From: Micavibrio sp. UBA1850
GTDB lineage: Bacteria > Pseudomonadota > Alphaproteobacteria > Micavibrionales > Micavibrionaceae
Reading direction: 5' to 3'
Length of the DNA stretch: 50,930 bases
NCBI GenBank assembly: GCA_002338525.1
Contig: DDIM01000001.1
Span: 95,859 to 146,788 of the forward strand
Of this stretch, positions 33,240-40,080 are shown one piece after another (the first letter of the stretch is position 1; each line of letters starts with the position of its first letter). The position numbers were made by a program, and so were the translations under genes. The notes below the pieces were generated by a model. That model was given only the letters and a program-made list of their open reading frames with translations. It did no database searches and had not been told where the DNA came from.

Positions 33240-34175
33240 TTACGATTTAGCAGCGTAGGCTTCGCCTTGCTTTGCCGCCATACGTCGTTGCATAGACTCT
33301 AAAATTGAGCGTGGAACATTTATATCGCATGCAAGCTCAAGCCCTTTAAAGCCTGGGAATGTATTGGCCTCACAAATGGTGAACCCGTCCTCTGTAAACA
33401 ACAAATCAATACCTGCAATACGAATATCCAGGACTTCCGCCGTCTTCAGCGCAATCTGCTTAGCCTCTTCGTTAAGGTCAAACTCCAGTACTGAGCCACC
33501 TTGGCTAAAGTTTGCCTTAAAGCCACCGTCCTTGGCACGGCGCTCCATGCATGCCATAACCTCACCATCAACGATGAAGACACGCAGATCTCGGCCACGG
33601 CTTGCGGCAACATATTTTTGGAATATAAGTTGAATATCCGGGTTGGTTTCACCGATCAAATTCATAAGATCGTTAAAGGCTTCCTCGGTTTCAACTAAGA
33701 AAACCCCCGTTCCATTAACACCCAGCAATGTTTTGACAACAACAGGAAACCCGATATGCTTTTCAACAAGCTTAAGATCAACTGGGAATTTTGCAAGCAT
33801 TGTAACGGGTGTCGGTAGCCCCTGCTCGCACAAAATCTGGTGTGTATGCATTTTGTCAGCCACGGCTTCAATACACATTGACCCATTGTAGACCTCAACG
33901 CCTAAACGCTCCATTTGGCGTATAACAGCCAAAGAGAAATATCCTGATTCAACAGGAGGCGTACGAGGGATTAAAAAATCAGGCAGCGTGTGTGGCTCGC
34001 CATCAATGAGAACTGTGCTTCTGTCTTGATCCGTCACAAGCAAGTCAAACTGCTCAGGCGAAAAGACCTTCATGTCAATGCCTAGCTCTTTGGCTTCTGC
34101 TTGAAAACGACGAATTTCGAACGCTTCATTTGTAGAGGACTCTATATCCTCATAAAATAATATCCATACTTCCAT
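33240..34175 (-). CDS. RimK-type ATP-grasp ligase (alpha-L-glutamate ligase family)
   Basis: ATP-grasp enzymes of this kind join an amino acid, often glutamate, to a peptide or protein C-terminus or to a small carboxylate. The N-terminal preATP-grasp region is at about 1-100. The nucleotide and Mg residues follow: PTPVTMLAKFPVDLKLVEKHIGFPVVVKTLLGVNGTGVFLVE, FQKYVAASRGRDLRVFIVDGEVMACMERRA, GGFKANFSQGGSVLEFDL and AGIDLLFTEDGFTICEANTFPGFKGLE. The LRVFIV and CEANTFPGF elements are typical of RimK/LysX rather than of GshB. The substrate is unknown. No Shine-Dalgarno sequence is evident. A 23-bp palindrome lies 30 bases upstream of the start, and the TetR gene is divergent. Confidence 0.85.
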   Translation of the reverse strand: MEVWILFYEDIESSTNEAFEIRRFQAEAKELGIDMKVFSPEQFDLLVTDQDRSTVLIDGEPHTLPDFLIPRTPPVESGYFSLAVIRQMERLGVEVYNGSMCIEAVADKMHTHQILCEQGLPTPVTMLAKFPVDLKLVEKHIGFPVVVKTLLGVNGTGVFLVETEEAFNDLMNLIGETNPDIQLIFQKYVAASRGRDLRVFIVDGEVMACMERRAKDGGFKANFSQGGSVLEFDLNEEAKQIALKTAEVLDIRIAGIDLLFTEDGFTICEANTFPGFKGLELACDINVPRSILESMQRRMAAKQGEAYAAKS

Positions 34176-34204
34176 GATTTAAGGGGACCGCTTTACACGC
34201 TCTC

Positions 34205-34227
34205 TAGCAATGCACTGTGCATTGCTA
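34205..34227. promoter_or_regulatory. Near-perfect 23-bp palindrome, candidate operator
   Basis: Two 11-base arms (TAGCAATGCAC and its exact complement) flank a single T. It lies 30 bases upstream of the RimK-like start and about 180 bases upstream of the TetR start, in the intergenic region between these divergent genes. As it precedes both genes it is not a terminator. Size and symmetry suit a dimeric regulator such as TetR. Confidence 0.7.
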
Positions 34228-34407
34228 TCATCGCGCTGTGTTGAATGTTTTGTATAACATATATACTTTGCATGTTGTCTTTATAAACCATAAGATTTTT
34301 ATCTGCAAAACAATTATTTTATTTTTCAAATCCCCTTGATTATATAAATCACATCATATAACAATACGACACGTCATAAAAAATAGAACAATAAAGAAAG
34401 CACAATA

Positions 34408-35031
34408 ATGTCAAATTCTGCTATGAAATACCATGAGCCATCTAGTTCAGACGACCAAGAAAAACGCCGTGGTCGCCCTCGCTCTGAAACGTCTAAAAAA
34501 TCAATTTTAAACGCTGTAAACAGACTTTTGCTTTTAACATCTGTGAAAGATTTGTCGATTGAAGCCATCGCAAAAAAAGCAGGCGTGGGTAAAACAACGA
34601 TCTATCGCTGGTGGCCAAATAAAGTCGCCGTTGTGCTGGATGCGCTTTTATACCAACTTGGAAATACGCCAGCATTACCAACAAGCGCCACAAAAGCCGA
34701 GGCCATCACTAACCAGCTTGAACGCTTTATGCGCCTTTTAAAGGGTAAAAACGGCAAAATCTTAATTGAGGTTATGGCCGAGGCACAAGCCAACGAAGAA
34801 ACACTTACTCTATTTTACGAAAACTTCATGCTTCAACACGAAGAAACACTTGCCAACCTTATTGAGGACGGTAAAGAAAACGGCGAATTTAGAAAAGAAA
34901 TCAGCACAGCCCTAGCTGTTGATATGATTTATGGCTCTATAGTGTACCGTTTAATGAGTGGCGCTGAAACGTTGGATCAGGATTTCACAACAAACCTCCC
35001 ACTAGAAGCGCTTAACATCCTGCAAAAATAG
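34408..35031 (+). CDS. TetR/AcrR family transcriptional regulator
   Basis: A 207-residue repressor-type protein. The N-terminal arm is basic (KRRGRPRSETSKKSILNAVNRLL). The helix-turn-helix is at about residues 45-75 (DLSIEAIAKKAGVGKTTIYRWWPNKVAVVLDAL), and the core from 80 to 205 resembles the TetR_C_11 ligand-binding domain (MRLLKGKNGKILIEVMAEAQANEETLTLFYENFMLQHEETL). The likely target is the divergent RimK-like gene and possibly itself, through the palindrome at 34205-34227; this is inference. The ATG at 34408 is preceded by AAAGAAAG; a second ATG five codons later is possible. The ligand is unknown. Confidence 0.9.
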   Translation: MSNSAMKYHEPSSSDDQEKRRGRPRSETSKKSILNAVNRLLLLTSVKDLSIEAIAKKAGVGKTTIYRWWPNKVAVVLDALLYQLGNTPALPTSATKAEAITNQLERFMRLLKGKNGKILIEVMAEAQANEETLTLFYENFMLQHEETLANLIEDGKENGEFRKEISTALAVDMIYGSIVYRLMSGAETLDQDFTTNLPLEALNILQK

Positions 35032-35084
35032 TTGACTTACCCCAACCTAGCTCATTTTTAAAAGTGAGAATTAAAACAAATAAT

Positions 35085-35105
35085 GGCAGCGGCCTCTCCG
35101 CTGTC
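35085..35105 (-). terminator. Possible terminator of the receiver-PP2C gene
   Basis: An 8-bp stem with one wobble pair around a five-base loop (CAGCGG/CCGCTG core) lies 40 bases after the stop of the minus-strand phosphatase gene. On that strand it is followed by a T-rich but interrupted tail. A convergent TetR gene ends upstream. Confidence 0.45.
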
Positions 35106-35146
35106 ATATACCCCCCGCCTCCACATCGGAAACATCAAAAAAAGAT

Positions 35147-36352
35147 TCAAAAAAGCCTTTTACACTCCTGATATATATTTGCTTTTTTATTTTCGATACG
35201 GTTTTGCGATAATGCCACATACGTTACATCATCACGCAACCCCTCCTCTGCACAAGCGTTTGAGTAATAGTTTTTCAGCTCAATCTGCAACAAATCCATA
35301 GAGTTGTTTTCATGCTCAGCCAAAATCTTGGCAACATCCTGATACACTTTATCTGGTTCCTCTAACATTGTAGGAAGCTCAATTAAGCCATCAGAAAACA
35401 TCAACAACCGTCCTCCTTGCGACAAATCGACGTATACAGCCTCGTATTTTGTGTGCTCAACCGCCCCCAAAAGCATGCCATTACAATTAAGCTCATAGAC
35501 CCGCCCCTTAGTTGCCACTAAAGGCGCAGGATGTCCCGCCGCTGCTACTAAAACACGACCATCACTGAAAACCTGTGCAATACAAACGGTTAACATTGAT
35601 TTTTCAAGCAGGCTGTCATCATATATTGCCTTATTGAGGCGTTCCAAAAACCCCTCAGGGGATAGAGTATCCGAAAAAGAGCGCATTAAACCATATATGT
35701 ACCCAGCATAAGCATGCGCAAAGAATTTTGCCTCAACGCCATGCCCCATAACATCGGCAATAATCACATAATCAAAGTCTTTATGAGGAATATGCAAGAC
35801 AAGGTCTCCTCCTCCGGCACTGGCTTCTTGGCTTTCCATAAATGAATCAAATCCGCGGAGCTGGGATGGTAACGAGGGGCGCAACGACTTTGTTACCTGC
35901 TCATCCAACATGCGGCTCAATGCTGTTGCAACTTGTGCCCGCCGTCTCAACGTAGGCTGAATGGCTTCTAATAACTCGGCCCTTAATACAGGCTTCGTAA
36001 TGAAATCATCAATCCCTAAAGCACGCGCCTTTTGCCGCAAATCATTTTCAGACGATCCCGTTAAAAAAATGAAAGGGATGGCTTCCAAATGCTCAAAATC
36101 GTTCAACGCCCGCCGCAGGGTTAAACCATCGGTTTCAGGCATGTTAATATCACTGAGTATAAGATCTACACTATTGTTTTGATTTGATAAAAAAGTCAGG
36201 GCATCTGCCGCATTCGAAAAAGAATGTACATGATAGATATCCTTCAAATAGCCCTGCATGACCAGACGAATTATATCATCATCATCAACCAAGACTATTG
36301 ATTGCTTCTGATCGGTCGAATTATTAGATGTGGACTCAGGCAGCGACATCAT
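35147..36352 (-). CDS. Response regulator with PP2C-type (SpoIIE/RsbU-like) phosphatase output
   Basis: Receiver domain (residues 18-135): acidic pocket VDDDD, phosphoacceptor D68 in LILSDINMPETDG, T99 and K120. After a short coiled linker, a PPM/SpoIIE phosphatase domain fills about 170-385. Metal-binding aspartates are visible in GGGDLV (D183), VIIADVMGHG (D200), LLMFSDGLIE and LRDDVTYVAL. By homology with RsbU, RsbP and SypE it would dephosphorylate a STAS protein when activated through phosphorylation. It overlaps the RsbW-like gene by 17 bases and is the last gene of a three-gene group. The start may be either of two adjacent ATGs. Confidence 0.92.
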   Translation of the reverse strand: MMSLPESTSNNSTDQKQSIVLVDDDDIIRLVMQGYLKDIYHVHSFSNAADALTFLSNQNNSVDLILSDINMPETDGLTLRRALNDFEHLEAIPFIFLTGSSENDLRQKARALGIDDFITKPVLRAELLEAIQPTLRRRAQVATALSRMLDEQVTKSLRPSLPSQLRGFDSFMESQEASAGGGDLVLHIPHKDFDYVIIADVMGHGVEAKFFAHAYAGYIYGLMRSFSDTLSPEGFLERLNKAIYDDSLLEKSMLTVCIAQVFSDGRVLVAAAGHPAPLVATKGRVYELNCNGMLLGAVEHTKYEAVYVDLSQGGRLLMFSDGLIELPTMLEEPDKVYQDVAKILAEHENNSMDLLQIELKNYYSNACAEEGLRDDVTYVALSQNRIENKKANIYQECKRLF

Positions 36353-36788
36353 ACACCATCATCAATCTGTTCACCCCTTGCGAACCGTGGCTATTCTTTG
36401 TTGTATAATGCAGGTCACGACACATATTCCCCACAAGATACAAGCCTCGCCCGCGTTCATCTAACGTGGGCACGTCATGAGCGCGCTTTGCCGCATTTAC
36501 AGCGATCTCAAACCCCTCAAACGGACTTCCGTCATCTTCAACTGAGAGTATGATTGCGCGATCCTTATATTCCAAAATAACATTCAAAGTATCAGCCGGT
36601 GGCGACGAATAGTCGATCGTGTTGGCCATGATTTCAGATAAACATAACGTCATCCTATGCTGTAATGCTCCGCCTTTATCGCTCAACTCATAGTATGTTA
36701 AAAACTCTGGTAGCACCTCATTAAGCCACGTGCGCGCGGATGAAAGCTGATCTAAATGGGCATCAAATGTACGACGAAATACGGCCAT
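36336..36788 (-). CDS. RsbW/SpoIIAB-like ATP-binding protein (anti-sigma-factor-type kinase)
   Basis: GHKL-fold ATPase of the serine-kinase, anti-sigma-factor type, 150 residues. N box: MTLCLSEIMANTIDYS (E52, N56). G1: SVEDDGSPFEG (D85, D86, G87). G2: RGRGLYLVGNMCRDLHY (113-128). In known partner-switching systems such proteins phosphorylate STAS partners and sequester a target. I chose the ATG at 36788 because AAAGGA lies six bases upstream; an upstream in-frame extension would run 15-20 residues into non-family sequence over the previous gene's end. It lies between the secreted unknown protein and the PP2C phosphatase. Confidence 0.9.
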   Translation of the reverse strand: MAVFRRTFDAHLDQLSSARTWLNEVLPEFLTYYELSDKGGALQHRMTLCLSEIMANTIDYSSPPADTLNVILEYKDRAIILSVEDDGSPFEGFEIAVNAAKRAHDVPTLDERGRGLYLVGNMCRDLHYTTKNSHGSQGVNRLMMVYDVAA

Positions 36789-36810
36789 ATTTATTCCTTT
36801 AAATAATTTA

Positions 36811-37545
36811 TCAAAACTCTTGCTCTGATAGTAATTGATCGAAAATTGCCCCTGTAAATAACTCCGGATATAAAATGGACATTGAAAACACATCTTCACT
36901 AAGCCTTTTATCTAAGGAGTCTCCCTCTGATTGAACTTCCAAATCTAATGGCGCATAGACCTCCCTTAAAATACGCTCATCACTCAATAAATATCGTGGC
37001 AATGGTTGCAGACGCTCCCCATTTTCAGAGACGTTTTTTTGAAGTAGCCCAGGTCTGGGACCATCGTAATGAGTGACCTTTGTCAAATCACTTATACGAA
37101 GCAATATGAGGTCGTCTGAGCGCATTTTTTGGCGCATCAGTTCTTCTTCAACAAACTTTTTCTCTTTTTCTCGGAGTGCTTTTACACGCTTGGCAATAAC
37201 CTCTCGCTCTGCGCGCCAGCTGGTTCCTGCCCGAGAATATAGATCTAAAGCAGAAAACCAACTATCATAAGCGCGTGCATCATTATTTTTTTCATAAGCC
37301 AATGTCGACAAAACATAAGCAAACGCGGCGCGCTTTATTAATACGGTATCTCTGATTTCTAAGCGTTCATAACGTTTGGCAATTTCAACCCACTCGTTTG
37401 CAGCCTGTTCATATCGTGTTAGTGAGTATTGAGATAAACCATCATCGTATATTAACAACTCCCGCGCTAGCAGCGCCGGCGCGGTGCTTGCACAAACACA
37501 AATGATTAAGAAGCATAGCTTTAAAGAATATCCCACATGTTTCAT
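36811..37545 (-). CDS. Secreted hypothetical protein with helical TPR-like region
   Basis: The ATG at 37545 is chosen: AGGA lies six bases before it, and it opens directly with a signal peptide (MKHVGYSLKLCFLIICVCASTAPALLA). The mature part at about 30-150 is helical and TPR-like (DDGLSQYSLTRYEQAANEWVEIAKRYERLEIRDTVLIKRAAFAYVLSTLAYEKNNDARAYDSWFSALDLYSRAG), followed by a highly charged helix. The rest is unrecognised. It begins the group with the RsbW-like and PP2C genes, 22 bases ahead of the former, so a periplasmic or outer-membrane sensory role for the partner switch is a reasonable guess but is not shown. Confidence 0.78.
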   Translation of the reverse strand: MKHVGYSLKLCFLIICVCASTAPALLARELLIYDDGLSQYSLTRYEQAANEWVEIAKRYERLEIRDTVLIKRAAFAYVLSTLAYEKNNDARAYDSWFSALDLYSRAGTSWRAEREVIAKRVKALREKEKKFVEEELMRQKMRSDDLILLRISDLTKVTHYDGPRPGLLQKNVSENGERLQPLPRYLLSDERILREVYAPLDLEVQSEGDSLDKRLSEDVFSMSILYPELFTGAIFDQLLSEQEF

Positions 37546-37687
37546 TCTCGTTCCTACTCCCCTTAAATAAAACAAACCTCATAAGTACTTGGGTCTAACG
37601 ACTTGCCCAGTCCTTAAAATCTTAGAAGCCAATAAAAAACATAGACCCCTCGTCATGAAAACAGGGTTACGCAGTAATAAACTGCGC

Positions 37688-38017
37688 TCACCTCATGTCC
37701 TTGGAGATCTTGTTTTTTATAAACACAACATGCTTATCGATACCCATTAGTTTCAAAGCCTTTGTAATCGCATACGAGGCGCCAAGCACTTCAATTTTAT
37801 GCGTTTTAGATTGTTTAAAGACAAGGTTAACAAGCATTGTTAACGCCGCGCTATCAAGATGTTTAACACCAGAAAAATTAAGTATTATTTTCTGATCATC
37901 CGACATCTCAGTGTGAGAAAATCTTTCATGAAGATCTGTCTCAAACTGAGTGCCTAACGAATTCCCCGCAAAATTAATGACATGGTCTTGCTGTATTAAA
38001 TTTCCTTGTACGGTCAT
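37688..38017 (-). CDS. STAS-domain protein (anti-sigma-factor antagonist type), orphan between units
   Basis: A 109-residue STAS-fold protein: VINFAGNSLGTQFETDLHERF, KIILNFSGVKHLDSAALTMLVNLVFKQSKTHKIEVLGASYAITKALKLMGID. The phosphorylatable serine site, normally DSSG or DSTG, is here DSAA with S56. The ATG at 38017 is preceded by GGGGGA at five bases; a longer start has none. It lies after the terminator of the secretion operon and 142 bases before the secreted hypothetical gene, so it may be its own unit. Confidence 0.85.
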   Translation of the reverse strand: MTVQGNLIQQDHVINFAGNSLGTQFETDLHERFSHTEMSDDQKIILNFSGVKHLDSAALTMLVNLVFKQSKTHKIEVLGASYAITKALKLMGIDKHVVFIKNKISKDMR

Positions 38018-38130
38018 ATCTTCCCCCATTTCAGATATTGTTTTTTTATATGAATTAACGAAAAGCTAGCATACCCAGACCTAAACCTACAGGTTGAAAC
38101 ACAAAGGTATGCGCCTGTATAAAAACAATT

Positions 38131-38168
38131 AAATAAAAAATGCGGCTTGTGTTAAAACACAAACCGCA
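38131..38168 (-). terminator. Intrinsic terminator closing the type I secretion operon
   Basis: An 11-position stem with one mismatch (TGCGG and CCGCA arms, loop TTAAAA) is followed on the minus strand by TTTTTTATTT. It sits just after the STAS gene that ends the secretion operon and before the second STAS gene. Confidence 0.88.
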
Positions 38169-38215
38169 AGTCATTACGTAGGGAAAACGCAGCAGGAAAA
38201 AAATAAAAAGTGGCT

Positions 38216-38521
38216 TTAGGCCGCAATCAAATGATTAAGTTTCAGAAATTTAAATGTTTGCAAAGGCTGTCCCCGCATACCAACTAAACGAAACTCATTT
38301 CCTTGTTTATTAACGGTTTTATAGCTCTGAATAACAGCGCCAATCCCCGTTGAATCTAAAAACTCTACCTTAGAAAAATCTACAACGATTTCTTTCGGTT
38401 CCGCCTCTATTGTTTGTGCCATAGTTTTGCGAAACCCTCCTACATTATTGGCATCCAAGTCCCCTTCCAATAAAATAGTATGCGTGGCCTCATTAATTTG
38501 TGTTTCGATTTTTAATTGCAT
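38216..38521 (-). CDS. STAS-domain anti-sigma-factor antagonist (RsbV/SpoIIAA-like), last gene of the secretion operon
   Basis: A 101-residue protein with the canonical STAS layout: LKIETQINEATHTILLEGDLDANNVGGFRKTM, IVVDFSKVEFLDSTGIGAVIQSYKTVNKQGNEFRLVGM. The phosphorylatable serine is S57 in the LDSTGIG motif, the site modified by RsbW-type kinases in known systems. GGGAGG lies seven bases before the ATG, a strong binding site. It starts only 48 bases after the HlyD-type gene with no hairpin between, and a strong terminator follows. Cotranscription with adhesin, exporters and adaptor is therefore likely. Confidence 0.92.
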   Translation of the reverse strand: MQLKIETQINEATHTILLEGDLDANNVGGFRKTMAQTIEAEPKEIVVDFSKVEFLDSTGIGAVIQSYKTVNKQGNEFRLVGMRGQPLQTFKFLKLNHLIAA

Positions 38522-38569
38522 AATAAACCTCCCTTTCTTGGTTTTACTTTATTCAAAATTTAATGTTTT

Positions 38570-40018
38570 TTACCGCTCTGACATGGCCGTACTTGCAGCA
38601 AGTGCGACGGGTTTTAGTAAATAAGCCATCACAGACTTCTCTCCCGTTATAATATCCGTTTGAACCGTCATTCCAGGCAGCACAGGATTACGATCGGCAC
38701 GGTGCCCAACATAGTTTTGCGCAAGTTCCACCCGCCCCTTATAATAAGGCTCGTTCGTTTTTTCATCTCTGAATGTTGTTGCTGAAACCTTTCTCAACGT
38801 TCCTTTTAAGCCCCCATAGCGCGCGAAATCATATGAGTCGACCTTGACGTTCACATCTTGCCCAACGGCAATATGGCCGATGTCTCGCGTAGACAGCTTT
38901 GTTTCAACTATCAGGCTTTGATCAATGGGCACAATCTGCGCAATCTCGCCTCCAGGCGCCACAACGGCTCCAACGGTTTTCGTATTTAAACCCTTCACAA
39001 TGCCCCGCGTAGGAGAGACAATATCAAGGCGTTGCGAACGATCTTCCAACTTCCTGATTTTTTCAATTAACGTGGCATATTTGCGCTCTACTTCCGCAAG
39101 ATCCGAATAGGCCTGCTGACGAAACCTCGTATTAATTTCAGCGCGCTCGCTTTGCGCTTGCTCTAAAGACTGTTGGCTGACCTTTATATCGGAATTAAGT
39201 GCCGTAAGGTTATCTCTTGCACGCGCATATTCTTTTTTCGCATTTAAATATGCAATTTTAGAATTATTACCCTTTTTATAAAGCCTCTCGTTGATCGCAA
39301 ACTCTTCCTTGGCGATATCACGTTTTTCACGCGCTGTATCAATGCGCTGCTTCATGCCAGACAGGCGCTCTTGTTCTTGAGCAATCTTTTTATCAAGCGT
39401 TTTTAGCTGTTGCGCACGATCCTGTGACGCACTTTCCAAAACTTTTCTATTATCCTCAACAAGCGCCGGATAGTCCTTTTCAAACGCTTCAAAATTAACA
39501 TCTCGACCTTGTGTATATGCACGAAGTCGCTCACTTTCCAGCATCATTGCGATGCCCTCAACGCGCATTGCCTCCAAATCAGCATCTGCACCGACAGGGT
39601 TTAAGCTGACAAGAAGTGCGCCCTGCTCTACAAATTGCCCGTCTTCAACATAAATATCTTCGACAATGCCACCTTCATAATGTTGTACGGTTTGCAGGCT
39701 CGCGCTTGGGACAATCTCACCCTGCCCCTTAGATAGCTCATCCACTGGGGTAAACGCAGCCCATGCCAAAAATAAAGCTACAGTTGCCATCGTCACATGC
39801 GTAGCACGTCGAATAAGCTTTGGATTCCCTGCCTCTTCCAGATAAATGGCGTTTGAAAGATAGGCCAATTGCTTATCATCGCGTCGACTTACCAAATTCT
39901 GCCGCTTCGGTTTTTTAACCTCTGCTTTTTGTACATCTTTAGATTGCTCTGTCTCTGATTGGCGAATATCCGCCTGTGTGACTTTCTTTGAACCTTCACT
40001 ATTTTCTTCGCTACTCAT
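38570..40018 (-). CDS. HlyD-family periplasmic adaptor of the type I secretion system
   Basis: Membrane-fusion protein that links the ABC exporter to an outer-membrane TolC-type channel. Residues 1-60 are a charged cytosolic region, a single membrane helix lies at about 72-92 (ATHVTMATVALFLAWAAFTPV), and a periplasmic biotinyl-lipoyl half follows (QTVQHYEGGIVEDIYVEDGQFVEQGALLVSL). A long coiled-coil hairpin covers about 190-330. The second lipoyl and beta-barrel domains have IVSPTRGIVKGLNTKTVGAVVAPGGEIAQIVP and ALVELAQ-type VELAQNYVGHRADRNPVLPGMTVQTDIITGEKSVMAYLLKP, the usual HlyD/PrtE ending. GGGGAG lies nine bases upstream. It is 62 bases after the second exporter. No TolC gene is present here. 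Confidence 0.92.
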   Translation of the reverse strand: MSSEENSEGSKKVTQADIRQSETEQSKDVQKAEVKKPKRQNLVSRRDDKQLAYLSNAIYLEEAGNPKLIRRATHVTMATVALFLAWAAFTPVDELSKGQGEIVPSASLQTVQHYEGGIVEDIYVEDGQFVEQGALLVSLNPVGADADLEAMRVEGIAMMLESERLRAYTQGRDVNFEAFEKDYPALVEDNRKVLESASQDRAQQLKTLDKKIAQEQERLSGMKQRIDTAREKRDIAKEEFAINERLYKKGNNSKIAYLNAKKEYARARDNLTALNSDIKVSQQSLEQAQSERAEINTRFRQQAYSDLAEVERKYATLIEKIRKLEDRSQRLDIVSPTRGIVKGLNTKTVGAVVAPGGEIAQIVPIDQSLIVETKLSTRDIGHIAVGQDVNVKVDSYDFARYGGLKGTLRKVSATTFRDEKTNEPYYKGRVELAQNYVGHRADRNPVLPGMTVQTDIITGEKSVMAYLLKPVALAASTAMSER

Positions 40019-40080
40019 GCTTTACATCTCCCCATTCATTTAATTTCTTTTTAATTTTGGCTTTAAATACTTAAATCAAC

